From JANOXC01 sp031418215 (GTDB taxonomy: Bacteria > Bacteroidota > Bacteroidia > AKYH767-A > OLB10): a stretch of DNA of 54,150 nt. Below, in pieces: positions 1 through 8,387 of this stretch. The stretch spans positions 1 through 54,150 of the forward strand of contig JANOXC010000132.1 in the NCBI GenBank assembly GCA_031418215.1. The letters run 5' to 3'. Made by a program: the position numbers and the translations under genes. Under the pieces are notes generated by a model, which saw only the letters and a program-made list of their open reading frames with translations, was not told where the DNA came from and did not search any database. Each line of letters starts with the position of its first letter. Position 1 is the first letter of the stretch.

Positions 1-1251
1 CGCGAAAATGCTGAGCTAAGGGTTCGGCAGCGTTTAACTGAATTCAAGAAAGCAAAGAAAAACAACCCTTCCTTGATTGTGGGTGTATTGGGTTGTATGG
101 CCGAACGATTGAAGTCCAAACTGTTGGAAGAGGAAAAACTAGTGGATATTGTTGCCGGACCTGACGCCTACCGTGACCTTCCCGGATTGATAGAAAAAGT
201 GGAGGAAAACGGGCATAAAGCAATCAATGTATTGTTATCAAGGGAAGAGACTTATGCAGACATCAGTCCTGTGAGATTGGGTGGAAATGGCGTAACGGCC
301 TACATCTCCATTATGAGAGGTTGTGATAACATGTGCTCTTTTTGTGTCGTACCCTTTACACGAGGAAGAGAAAGAAGTCGCGACCCTGAAAGCATTGTTG
401 CAGAAGCGGCATCCTTGTTTCAAGAAGGTTACAGAGAAGTTACTTTACTCGGACAGAATGTAGATTCTTATTTATGGAATGGCGGTGGCCTTAAAAAAGA
501 TCTTGAACAGGACACCATAAATAAAGCACTGGCGCATGAGTTACCAACTGTCGAACAACAACAATTTGTGACTTTCGCCGACCTGATTGAACGCGTGGCA
601 CAAGTTAATCCTGATTTGCGCGTGCGATTTTCCACATCCAATCCACGTGATATGACGGATGCAGTATTATATATAATGGCAAAATATGAAAACATCTGCG
701 ATTACGTTCATTTACCGGTTCAATCGGGAAGCACTCGGATGCTTGAAAAAATGAACCGTGGATATACAAGAGAACAATATATAGCAAGAATTCAATCCAT
801 TAAAAATATTATTCCTGATTGCGGGATATCCACCGATTTAATTTCCGGTTTCTGTACGGAAACAGAAGATGATCACTTGGAAACATTAAGCCTGATGCAA
901 TGGGCGCAATATGATTTTGCATATATGTTTACATATAGTGAACGGCCGGGAACAGCAGCAGCCCGTAATTATATTGATGATGTGGAGGAACCTGTCAAGA
1001 AAAAAAGACTTGCTGAAATCCTTGAACTGCAGCAAAAACTTTCTGCAGAGAGAACACAACGCGGTTTAGGAAAAGTGCACCGCGTGCTAATTGAAGGTGA
1101 ATCAAAGAAATCAGCAGATTATTTATACGGTAGAAATTCACAAAACACTGTAGTGGTATTTCCAAAAGAAAACTATTTGCGCGGAGAATATGTAAATGTA
1201 ATGGCTGACAGCTGCACCCTGGCCACGCTTATTGGCCATGTAATTTCGTGA
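1..1251 (+). CDS. miaB: tRNA-2-methylthio-N6-dimethylallyladenosine synthase MiaB (5' truncated by window edge)
   Basis: Radical-SAM methylthiotransferase that adds a 2-methylthio group to i6A37 of tRNAs reading UNN codons; cytoplasmic. The frame is open from base 1 and starts mid-protein (RENAELRVRQRL), so the N-terminal end of the UPF0004 domain lies outside the window; the TTG at 73 is not the real start. Visible are the UPF0004 motif GCMAE, the radical-SAM cluster motif CDNMCSFC (CxxxCxxC) that binds one 4Fe-4S cluster, the GQNVDSY segment, and a C-terminal TRAM-like region ending at IGHVIS. An approximately 35-residue stretch between GQNVDSY and TFADLIERVA is longer than in the E. coli enzyme. 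It is followed after 131 bp by the sigma-54 activator gene. Confidence 0.95.
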   Translation, partial: RENAELRVRQRLTEFKKAKKNNPSLIVGVLGCMAERLKSKLLEEEKLVDIVAGPDAYRDLPGLIEKVEENGHKAINVLLSREETYADISPVRLGGNGVTAYISIMRGCDNMCSFCVVPFTRGRERSRDPESIVAEAASLFQEGYREVTLLGQNVDSYLWNGGGLKKDLEQDTINKALAHELPTVEQQQFVTFADLIERVAQVNPDLRVRFSTSNPRDMTDAVLYIMAKYENICDYVHLPVQSGSTRMLEKMNRGYTREQYIARIQSIKNIIPDCGISTDLISGFCTETEDDHLETLSLMQWAQYDFAYMFTYSERPGTAAARNYIDDVEEPVKKKRLAEILELQQKLSAERTQRGLGKVHRVLIEGESKKSADYLYGRNSQNTVVVFPKENYLRGEYVNVMADSCTLATLIGHVIS

Positions 1252-1382
1252 TAAATCAAAACAAATTAAAATTAGTTATATATATATGTTAAAATATCCT
1301 GGATAAAAAAATTATTGCAATCTTACGATAACTTTATTCAAAAAAAAATAAATAGTAACAAGAAAGTTCAGACTATTAAATA

Positions 1383-2600
1383 ATGACTATTCAAGAAATA
1401 AAATTGCGTTTCGGTATCATTGGCAACTCGCCTTTGCTGGATCACGCCATTGATATTGCACGGCAGGTTGCACCAACCGATTTGTCAGTATTAATTACCG
1501 GTGAAAGCGGCACAGGGAAAGAAGTTTTTTCACAAATCATCCATCAACTCAGCAGCCGTAAACACGGTCCTTATATTGCAGTGAATTGCGGTGCGATCCC
1601 CGATGGCACCATTGACAGTGAACTTTTCGGCCATGAAAAAGGATCATTTACCGGAGCAAGTGAAGCAAGAAAAGGTTATTTTGAAGTGGTGAATGGTGGT
1701 ACAATATTCCTTGATGAAGTGGCCGACCTTCCGGTATTAACACAGGTAAGACTTTTGCGTGTTTTGGAAACAGGTGAGTTCATCCGAGTGGGTTCTAGCA
1801 AAGTTCAAAAAACAAATGTGCGAGTTGTAGCTGCCACCAACGTAAATGTTACCAATGCCGTAGAGAATGGAAAATTCAGAGAAGACCTTTATTATCGTTT
1901 AAATACCGTTCCCATACATGTACCACCGTTGCGTGAACGTCGGGATGACATCTACCTACTCTTTCGAAAATTTGCAAATGATTTTGCCGACAAGTACCGC
2001 ATGCCGATGATTTCTGTTTTGCCGGAAGCACAACAGTTGTTGATTAACTACCGTTGGCCCGGTAATATTCGGCAGCTGAAAAATGTTACGGAACAGCTTT
2101 CAATCTTAGAACAGAAAAAGGAAATCACGCCTGATGCAATATTAAAATATTTGCCGGGCGAATCGGCAAGTCAGTTGCCTGTTCTCTTGCGTAATGAAGT
2201 TAGCGGAGGGAGCAATATGAATGAAAGGGAAATATTGTACAAGGTACTTTTTGAAATGAAAAAAGACTTAACGGACCTAAAATCTGTTGTAGGCGGATTA
2301 ATGCTTGGCACTGATATGAACAACGTATCTTCTGCATCACTATATAATAATCCACCTTATACCGAGCCCTCCAAAATCATGCACCCGCATGCTACAATGG
2401 GAAAGCTACAAACCGAACCATTGAATATTGAATTGCATGAGGAACTCGAACAAGAATCACTGTCCATTGCAGATAAAGAAAAGGAGTTGATTCAAAAAGC
2501 TATTGAAAAATACAATGGCAAAAGAAAATATGCTGCTCGAGAACTTGGTATTTCTGAGCGGACGTTGTACAGAAAATTAAATGAATATCATTTAAAGTAA
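1383..2600 (+). CDS. Sigma-54-dependent transcriptional activator (AAA+ plus Fis-type HTH, no receiver domain)
   Basis: Bacterial enhancer-binding protein that would remodel RNA polymerase-sigma-54 using ATP. The AAA+ domain begins almost at the N-terminus: Walker A GESGTGKE at residues 40-47, the sigma-54 contact loop as GSFTGA at 87-92, Walker B TIFLDE at 107-112, and the arginine-finger region RLNTVPIHVPPLRERR. A poorly conserved linker spans about residues 260-365. A Fis-type helix-turn-helix (ARELGISERTLYRKLNEYHLK) ends the protein. There is no receiver, PAS or GAF domain, so activity is probably set by expression or a partner protein. The stop lies 18 bp before the lptE-like gene, so co-transcription with envelope genes is likely. 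The targets cannot be read from the window. Confidence 0.93.
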   Translation: MTIQEIKLRFGIIGNSPLLDHAIDIARQVAPTDLSVLITGESGTGKEVFSQIIHQLSSRKHGPYIAVNCGAIPDGTIDSELFGHEKGSFTGASEARKGYFEVVNGGTIFLDEVADLPVLTQVRLLRVLETGEFIRVGSSKVQKTNVRVVAATNVNVTNAVENGKFREDLYYRLNTVPIHVPPLRERRDDIYLLFRKFANDFADKYRMPMISVLPEAQQLLINYRWPGNIRQLKNVTEQLSILEQKKEITPDAILKYLPGESASQLPVLLRNEVSGGSNMNEREILYKVLFEMKKDLTDLKSVVGGLMLGTDMNNVSSASLYNNPPYTEPSKIMHPHATMGKLQTEPLNIELHEELEQESLSIADKEKELIQKAIEKYNGKRKYAARELGISERTLYRKLNEYHLK

Positions 2601-2618
2601 ATCTTTAAAAAGCTAAGA

Positions 2619-3134
2619 ATGATTATCATTAAAAGAAATGTTTTACTGCTCATTACGTTGTTACCGGTAATTTTCATTGGTGCATGTCATGTATATTCTT
2701 TTTCCGGAGCATCTATTTCTCCGGAAATAAAAACCGTGAGCATTTCTTTTTTCCCGAACCGGGCGGCCATTATTCAGCCAACCCTTAGTCAGTTATTTAC
2801 TGAAAAACTGAAAGATAAATTTGTATCATTAACTAACCTTCGATTAACAGATATTGACAGTGATATTTCCTTTGAAGGCTATATTACTGACTATCGTACG
2901 CAGCCCATTGCCATCCAGGGAAATGAAACTGCAGCACAAAACCGGCTTACCATTACAGTATTTGTTAAGTTTGTAAACACAAATGATCCAAAGCAGAATT
3001 TCGAATCTCCATTTACCCGTTATTATGATTACGACAGCCAGATTAGTCTGGCGTCAATTGAACAAGACGCTATTACACAAATTAATAAACAACTGGTAGA
3101 TGACATTTTTAACCGTGCAGTAAGTAACTGGTAA
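2619..3134 (+). CDS. lptE: LptE-family outer-membrane lipoprotein (LPS assembly)
   Basis: Predicted partner of the LptD translocon, which inserts lipopolysaccharide in the outer membrane. A lysine/arginine-containing start, a hydrophobic segment and a lipobox ending IGAC (Cys23) mark a type II signal peptide. The mature part begins HVYSFSGASI, the typical start of Bacteroidota LptE-like (LptE/RlpB) proteins, and length (171 aa) fits. Identity rests on this N-terminal signature and on the neighbourhood (sigma-54 activator, TPR protein, secG), since LptE proteins diverge strongly. The stop overlaps the next start (TAATG), indicating translational coupling. Confidence 0.8.
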   Translation: MIIIKRNVLLLITLLPVIFIGACHVYSFSGASISPEIKTVSISFFPNRAAIIQPTLSQLFTEKLKDKFVSLTNLRLTDIDSDISFEGYITDYRTQPIAIQGNETAAQNRLTITVFVKFVNTNDPKQNFESPFTRYYDYDSQISLASIEQDAITQINKQLVDDIFNRAVSNW

Positions 3135-4291
3135 TGAACATTGACGCAATTTATCATTCACTACTTGAAAAATCCCATGGAGCGGATCAAGGATCCTATT
3201 TAACGGAACTTGTAGATAAATATCCCTATTGCCAGGCCTTGCATTTTGCTCGTCTGAAATGGTTGAAAGAAACCAATAATGTTGCGTACAACGATTATCT
3301 TAAGCTAACAGCAGCTTATGCCGGGAACAGAGCGTATTTGTTTTCAATTATGGATGAGAAAAAGCAAGTGATTGAAAATTTTATCAATCCGGAAGTTGTA
3401 ATTATTGAAGAAACTATTGCTGAAGAACCGTTTGAGCAACTTCCAGATTCAGTAATTGAGGCTCCAATAATAAGCGATGAAGAACGCTTACAGCAAATTA
3501 TTGATCAACGTTTGCGGGAATTGAACCTTGTAAAAAGTGCGCCATCCCCGGAGTTTAAAATTGATGATTTTATGCTACATCTGGAAAGTCAAAATTCAGA
3601 TGAAACTGTTGTTGAATCTGAGGTTAATTCGGCTGAAGCATTGAATGTTTTTGATGAGCCAAAGGAAGTCGAAGCAGTGATTAGCAACGAGTCAAGAAAT
3701 AGTGAAATACCGAAAAGCCTTAATCCTCCTGATGAAAATACGACAGCAGAAGAGAACACTACTGCGGAAAATCAGGAACCGGCCTCAGCTTTAGACAATG
3801 AAATAACAGCAGCCATCGAAAAACTGGCACAAGGTGATGATCCCATTGATCAATTAATTGGTCAGAATGCTTTTATGGAGCACCTTTCTCCTGAAATTCC
3901 TAAGCAAGAAAAATTGGAAGAAATTACAGTTACGGGCAACCACTCATTTTCGGAATGGCTCAAAGTAGTAAAAAAGCCACTAACAATTGCAAAATCCATC
4001 CGCATTGCATCAACAGCTGAACCCCAAAGTGATATTATTGAAAAATTTATCAGGGAAGAACCCCGCATTACGCCTGCCAGAAGTGCTTTTTACTCCCCAG
4101 TTAACATGGCTAAACAGAGCATTTTAGAGCGTAATGACTTGGTTTCCGAGACCTTGGCTAAAATATATACACAACAGTCTAATTATGAAAAAGCAATTTC
4201 CGCTTATGAGAAATTAAGTTTGTTGTATCCCGAAAAAAACGCTTACTTTGCCGCCCTCATTCTGGAACTTAAGCTAAAGCAAAAATTGTAA
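3134..4291 (+). CDS. Hypothetical protein with C-terminal tetratricopeptide repeat
   Basis: No enzyme family recognised. It is 385 residues with no signal peptide, so probably cytoplasmic. The N-terminal ~90 residues form a helical unit (DKYPYCQALHFARLKWLKE). The middle, ~110-270, is acidic and rich in Glu, Asn, Pro and Thr, probably disordered. The C-terminal ~60 residues contain a TPR-like unit (SETLAKIYTQQSNYEKAISAYEKL) followed by a second helix pair. The start overlaps the lptE stop by one base and the end lies 2 bp before secG, so it is coupled into the lptE-secG operon. A scaffold role in envelope biogenesis is inference from position only. Confidence 0.85.
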   Translation: MNIDAIYHSLLEKSHGADQGSYLTELVDKYPYCQALHFARLKWLKETNNVAYNDYLKLTAAYAGNRAYLFSIMDEKKQVIENFINPEVVIIEETIAEEPFEQLPDSVIEAPIISDEERLQQIIDQRLRELNLVKSAPSPEFKIDDFMLHLESQNSDETVVESEVNSAEALNVFDEPKEVEAVISNESRNSEIPKSLNPPDENTTAEENTTAENQEPASALDNEITAAIEKLAQGDDPIDQLIGQNAFMEHLSPEIPKQEKLEEITVTGNHSFSEWLKVVKKPLTIAKSIRIASTAEPQSDIIEKFIREEPRITPARSAFYSPVNMAKQSILERNDLVSETLAKIYTQQSNYEKAISAYEKLSLLYPEKNAYFAALILELKLKQKL

Positions 4292-4293
4292 CT

Positions 4294-4632
4294 ATGTATA
4301 CCTTTATCATTGTATTAATAATCATTGTAAGCATCCTTTTAGGCCTGATCATTCTGGCGCAAAATTCTAAAGGCGGTGGGCTGGCCGCAGGGTTAAGTTC
4401 CTCAAATCAAATCATGGGTGTTCGTAAAACAACTGACTTCCTCGAAAAATTAACATGGGGATTGGCGATCGGACTATTGAGTCTCGCGATTGTAGCAAAT
4501 TTCTCAATTCCAAAAGAAACAGGTGATGCTTCAGGTGCCTCTATGATTCAGGATCAGATTGATAATACTGCAGCACCGGCTCAGCCACAACAAGCGCCGG
4601 TTGCAGCTCCACCTGACACAACGAAAAGATAG
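4294..4632 (+). CDS. secG: Preprotein translocase subunit SecG
   Basis: Small inner-membrane subunit of the SecYEG channel that aids SecA-driven export. It has two hydrophobic helices (about residues 2-21 and 50-70) flanking the conserved loop with AQNSKGGGLAAG and an FLEKLTW segment that are hallmarks of SecG. At 112 residues it carries a Bacteroidota-type C-terminal tail rich in Pro, Ala and Gln. It starts 2 bp after the TPR gene stop, so it is the last gene of the operon that also contains lptE. Two inverted repeats follow, the second with a T-run that fits a terminator. Confidence 0.93.
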   Translation: MYTFIIVLIIIVSILLGLIILAQNSKGGGLAAGLSSSNQIMGVRKTTDFLEKLTWGLAIGLLSLAIVANFSIPKETGDASGASMIQDQIDNTAAPAQPQQAPVAAPPDTTKR

Positions 4633-4638
4633 GCGTGA

Positions 4639-4657
4639 CAGACTTGCTCTAAGTCTG
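4639..4657 (+). other. Small hairpin downstream of secG
   Basis: A perfect 7-bp inverted repeat, CAGACTT/AAGTCTG with a 5-base loop, lies 6 bp after the secG stop. There is no following T-run. It may protect the 3' end of the mRNA or act together with the stronger hairpin just downstream. Confidence 0.4.
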
Positions 4658-4664
4658 CCATGAT

Positions 4665-4708
4665 ATGCTGTCAAAATTCAATAATTTGAAATTTTGACAG
4701 CATTTTTT
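4665..4708 (+). terminator. Intrinsic terminator after the lptE-secG operon
   Basis: A 14-bp inverted repeat (ATGCTGTCAAAATT paired with AATTTTGACAGCAT) with an 11-base loop is followed directly by a run of six T. Position between secG and groES suits termination of the upstream operon. Confidence 0.8.
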
Positions 4709-4830
4709 ATTTAATTCCTCAATGGCACAGTGTTGGAGCACGGCACTTTTATATACAATTTTTAGTTTTTACCATTCTTTATTTAAGTCACTTAAAAATT
4801 TATCTACTCACAAATAAAAATTCATAAAAC

Positions 4831-5109
4831 ATGAGCAAAGTAAGCATTAAACCATTGGCAGACCGTGTGATCGTACAAGTGTCACCGGCTGAAGAAAAAA
4901 CAGCTAGCGGATTGATCATCCCCGACACCGCTAAAGAAAAACCACAAAAGGGTAAAATTGTAGCCGTAGGAACCGGGAAAAAAGATGAGCCGATGACTGT
5001 AAAAGTTGGCGATACAGTTTTGTATGGTAAGTACGCAGGAACTGAAATCACAGTTGATGGTAAGGAATTACTAATCATGCGTGAGTCAGATATTTTCGCA
5101 GTAATTTAA
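4831..5109 (+). CDS. groES: Co-chaperonin GroES (Hsp10)
   Basis: Seven-subunit lid of the GroEL folding chamber. The 92-residue protein has the family pattern: IKPLADRVIV at the start, the mobile loop EEKTASGLIIPDTAKEK that docks on GroEL, KVGDTVLYGKYAGTE and the C-terminal ILVMRESDIFAVI-type ending (here LLIMRESDIFAVI). The ATG is preceded by about 120 bp of AT-rich sequence after the upstream terminator. No CIRCE inverted repeat (the HrcA operator) is visible there, so heat-shock control probably uses another route. groEL begins 52 bp downstream, so the two are a classic bicistronic unit. Confidence 0.97.
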   Translation: MSKVSIKPLADRVIVQVSPAEEKTASGLIIPDTAKEKPQKGKIVAVGTGKKDEPMTVKVGDTVLYGKYAGTEITVDGKELLIMRESDIFAVI

Positions 5110-5161
5110 TCTTTCAAAATCTTAAATTTTTAAACCTCAAACTTTATAACCAAATAAAAAT

Positions 5162-6799
5162 ATGGCAAAAGATATCACCTTCAACACAGATGCACGCGAC
5201 TCTTTAAAAAGGGGCGTTGATGCTTTGGCAAATGCAGTAAAAGTAACCCTGGGTCCAAAAGGACGTAATGTTATTATTGATAAAAAATATGGCGCACCTT
5301 CCATAACGAAGGATGGTGTAACAGTTGCAAAAGAAATTGAATTGAAGCACCCGATTGAAAACATGGGCGCACAAATGCTTAAAGAAGTTGCTTCTAAAAC
5401 TGCTGATGTAGCCGGTGACGGAACCACAACAGCTACTGTATTAGCGCAAGCAATTGTAACTGCAGGTTTAAAAAATGTTGCAGCTGGTGCCAATCCAATG
5501 GATTTAAAACGCGGAATCGACAAAGCTGTTCTAAGCGTTATTGAATCACTCAAGAAAATGAGTAAGGCAGTTGGTGACGACAATAAGAAAATTGAGCAAA
5601 TTGCAAGTATATCAGCAAACAACGATGCAGAAATCGGAAAACTGATTGCCGATGCAATGAAGAAAGTAAAGAAAGAAGGAGTTATCACTGTAGAAGAAGC
5701 AAAAGGAACTGAAACTTCTGTTAACATCGTAGAAGGTATGCAGTTTGATCGCGGTTACATTTCTCCTTACTTCGTAACCAATCCTGATAAAATGGAAACC
5801 GTTTTAGAACGTCCATATATATTATTGTACGATAAAAAAATCTCTAACATGAAAGAATTGCTTCCTGTTTTAGAGAAAGTTGTTCAAACAGGACGTCCAA
5901 TGTTAATCATCGCTGAAGATATAGATGGTGAAGCATTGGCAACCTTAGTTGTGAATAAACTACGTGGTTCTTTAAAAATTGCTGCTGTTAAGTCTCCCGG
6001 ATTTGGTGACCGTAGAAAAGCAATGATGGAAGATATTGCCATCCTTACAGGTGGAACAGTAATCAGCGAAGAAATGGGCTTTAAGCTTGAAAATGCTGAG
6101 CTTACTTCATTGGGAACTGCTGAGAAGGTATCAATCGACAAAGACAATACAACACTTGTAGGTGGTGCAGGCAAGAAAGCTGATATCACAGCACGCGTTG
6201 GACAAATCAAAGCACAGATTGAGACAACAACTTCTGACTATGATAAAGAAAAATTGCAGGAGCGTCTTGCAAAGTTAGCAGGAGGCGTAGCCGTATTATA
6301 TATTGGAGCTGCAACGGAAGTGGAAATGAAAGAAAAGAAGGACCGTGTTGATGATGCATTACATGCTACACGTGCTGCTGTTGAAGAAGGAATCGTACCG
6401 GGTGGTGGAGTTGCTTACATCCGTACCATTGCTGCATTGGAAAAAATGAAAGGTGCCAATGACGATGAGACTACGGGTATCATGATTGTAAGACGTGCTT
6501 TAGAAGAGCCATTGCGCCAAATCGTTGCCAACTCAGGCATTGAAGGATCAATTGTTGTTCAAAAAGTTAAAGAAGGTAAAGATGACTTTGGTTACAATGC
6601 ACGTACTGATGTTTTTGAAAACATGTTGGCTGCCGGTGTAATCGACCCTACTAAAGTTACACGTGTCGCTTTAGAGAACGCCGCATCCATTGCCGGTATG
6701 TTGTTAACTACTGAGTGCGTACTTTCAGAAATAAAAGAAGAGAAACCAGCTGCTATGCCGGGCGGAATGCCGGGCGGAATGGGCGGAATGGATTACTAA
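5162..6799 (+). CDS. groEL: Chaperonin GroEL (Hsp60)
   Basis: ATP-driven double-ring chaperonin, 545 residues, full length for the family. The nucleotide-binding motif GDGTTTATVLA, the LGPKGRNVIIDKKYGAPSITKDG region, the apical-domain substrate-binding segment and the C-terminal Gly-Gly-Met tail (GGMPGGMGGMDY) are all present. It is a single intact copy paired with groES. A strong hairpin-plus-T terminator follows 66 bp after the stop. The long open frames on the opposite strand are by-products of its codon bias. Confidence 0.98.
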   Translation: MAKDITFNTDARDSLKRGVDALANAVKVTLGPKGRNVIIDKKYGAPSITKDGVTVAKEIELKHPIENMGAQMLKEVASKTADVAGDGTTTATVLAQAIVTAGLKNVAAGANPMDLKRGIDKAVLSVIESLKKMSKAVGDDNKKIEQIASISANNDAEIGKLIADAMKKVKKEGVITVEEAKGTETSVNIVEGMQFDRGYISPYFVTNPDKMETVLERPYILLYDKKISNMKELLPVLEKVVQTGRPMLIIAEDIDGEALATLVVNKLRGSLKIAAVKSPGFGDRRKAMMEDIAILTGGTVISEEMGFKLENAELTSLGTAEKVSIDKDNTTLVGGAGKKADITARVGQIKAQIETTTSDYDKEKLQERLAKLAGGVAVLYIGAATEVEMKEKKDRVDDALHATRAAVEEGIVPGGGVAYIRTIAALEKMKGANDDETTGIMIVRRALEEPLRQIVANSGIEGSIVVQKVKEGKDDFGYNARTDVFENMLAAGVIDPTKVTRVALENAASIAGMLLTTECVLSEIKEEKPAAMPGGMPGGMGGMDY

Positions 6800-6815
6800 T
6801 AAATTAAGAATGTAG

Positions 6816-6833
6816 TCCCGATAAATATCGGGA
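6816..6833 (+). other. Hairpin in the groEL 3' untranslated region
   Basis: A perfect 7-bp stem TCCCGAT/ATCGGGA with a 4-base loop, 16 bp after the groEL stop, without a T-run. It may stabilise the transcript 3' end ahead of the true terminator. Confidence 0.4.
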
Positions 6834-6864
6834 TCAGAATTGAGAATAAGCATTCCGTTTTACG

Positions 6865-6898
6865 AAAAAACCCTGTTGAGCAATTGGCAGGGTTTTTT
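6865..6898 (+). terminator. Intrinsic terminator after groESL
   Basis: An 11-bp inverted repeat, AAAAAACCCTG paired with CAGGGTTTTTT, with a 12-base loop; the right arm itself ends in six T. The A-run on the left would let it also function on the opposite strand, but no gene converges here. Confidence 0.85.
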
Positions 6899-6934
6899 GT
6901 ATTTTGACGTTCAAAAATGATTTAAACCGGGTAT

Positions 6935-6963
6935 TTGAAAACATTGTTTCTGGATTATCTTCG
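6935..6963 (+). promoter_or_regulatory. Candidate promoter for murF
   Basis: TTG at 6935-6937 followed after 18 bp by TATCTTCG at 6956-6963, one mismatch from the Bacteroidota -7 consensus TAnnTTTG. It lies 25 bp before the GTG start of murF and just after the groEL terminator, where a promoter is needed. Confidence 0.4.
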
Positions 6964-6988
6964 CAGAGAAAAGTAACACTTCCTCATT

Positions 6989-8284
6989 GTGAATAAAACT
7001 GAAGATATATATAAATTATTTCAAGCTCATCCGGTAATATGCACTGACACCAGGTTGCTTACTGAAGGATGTCTCTTTTTCGCTTTAAAAGGGGAAAATT
7101 TCAATGGAAATGAATTTGCCGACAAAGCATTAAATGATGGTGCCGCCTATGCCATAATTGATGAATTGGAATTTGTTGTTAATGAAAGAAGCATCTTGGT
7201 TAATGATGTACTCACTACATTACAGCAATTGGCTGCTCATCACCGTCAGCAACTGAATATTCCCGTATTGGCTATCACAGGCAGTAATGGAAAAACAACT
7301 ACTAAAGAACTGACGGCTGCCGTACTTTCCAAAAAGTATAACACCCTTTTTACTAAAGGAAACCTCAACAACCATATAGGTGTTCCACTTACCTTGTTAT
7401 CATTAACAAGCGCCCATGAAATTGCAGTGATTGAAATGGGAGCTAATCACCAAAAGGAAATTGAACAATTATGTAAAATAGCACAACCCGATTATGGCTT
7501 GATTACGAATATAGGAAAAGCTCATCTGGAAGGTTTCGGCGGACTGGAAGGTGTAAAAAAAGGAAAAGGGGAACTTTATCAATATATAAAATCAATAAAT
7601 GGTTTGATTTTTATTAATGAAGATAATGCAACATTACGTGAGTTATTGGCTGACTACACCAGGAAAATTATTTATGGTTCAAACCAGCAACTTGATTTAG
7701 TAGGAGAAGCATTGGTGAAAAACTCATTGTTAAGCGTTCAATGTACAAAACCATTTTCGATGGTAATAAACACCAACCTCACCGGTGATTACAATTTTGA
7801 AAATGTTATGTCGGCCATTACAATAGGAAATTATTTTAAAGTCGATTCGGATAAAATAAAAGAAGCCATTGAAAATTATTTTCCTTCCAATCAACGTTCA
7901 CAAATAATTTCAAAATCCAATAATGTTACGATTGTAATGGATGCTTATAATGCTAATCCCTCCAGTGTAAATGCAGCATTAGAGAATTTCAGTAAATCAT
8001 TCTCCGGAGATAAAATTATTGCATTAGGTGATATGCTGGAACTTGGTAACGAAAGTGAAGCTGAACATCTTTCCGTCATAAATAATTTGCACAAGAAAAA
8101 TTTTACAAAGGTGGTATTAGTTGGACCACAATTCAAAATTTTTGAAAAGCAATCAGGCTTCCAGCATTTTAACGCATCAACAGAAGCTGCTGAATGGTTT
8201 AAGAAAAATCAATGCAATAATTGTTATATCCTTATAAAAGGATCGAGAGGGCTAAAGATGGAAGTGATTGCTGATATTTTTTGA
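6989..8284 (+). CDS. murF: UDP-N-acetylmuramoyl-tripeptide--D-alanyl-D-alanine ligase MurF
   Basis: Cytoplasmic Mur ligase that joins D-Ala-D-Ala to the UDP-MurNAc tripeptide, the last soluble step of peptidoglycan precursor synthesis. At 431 residues it has the ATP-binding loop TGSNGKTTTKE, the GNLNNHIGVPLTLL segment, EMGANHQKEIE, the central NIGKAHLEGFG motif and the MurF-characteristic DAYNANPSS in the C-terminal domain. The GTG at 6989 is taken as start because the following residues match the usual short N-terminus; no closer ATG fits. The substrate dipeptide would come from the double Ddl encoded at 19754-22450. It stands alone between the groEL terminator and a convergent gene. Confidence 0.94.
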   Translation: MNKTEDIYKLFQAHPVICTDTRLLTEGCLFFALKGENFNGNEFADKALNDGAAYAIIDELEFVVNERSILVNDVLTTLQQLAAHHRQQLNIPVLAITGSNGKTTTKELTAAVLSKKYNTLFTKGNLNNHIGVPLTLLSLTSAHEIAVIEMGANHQKEIEQLCKIAQPDYGLITNIGKAHLEGFGGLEGVKKGKGELYQYIKSINGLIFINEDNATLRELLADYTRKIIYGSNQQLDLVGEALVKNSLLSVQCTKPFSMVINTNLTGDYNFENVMSAITIGNYFKVDSDKIKEAIENYFPSNQRSQIISKSNNVTIVMDAYNANPSSVNAALENFSKSFSGDKIIALGDMLELGNESEAEHLSVINNLHKKNFTKVVLVGPQFKIFEKQSGFQHFNASTEAAEWFKKNQCNNCYILIKGSRGLKMEVIADIF

Positions 8285-8387
8285 TCAAACTTCAACTTTT
8301 TTGTAACGATTCTTACTTGTCATTTTACTTATCCATTTGTGTATAGATTTTTTATACCTCAAATTCCATTGACAATGAAGTTCTACA

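Noticed and set aside
73..1251. TTG at 73 as the start of MiaB
   Set aside because: The same frame is open to base 1 and encodes the conserved RENAELRVRQRL upstream of it, so the gene is cut by the window edge.
4709..4830. CIRCE/HrcA operator in front of groES
   Set aside because: No TTAGCACTC-N9-GAGTGCTAA inverted repeat or close relative is present.
5137..6210. Long open frames on the strand opposite groEL
   Set aside because: They lie fully antisense to a perfectly conserved groEL, have no start signals or family resemblance, and arise from its codon usage.
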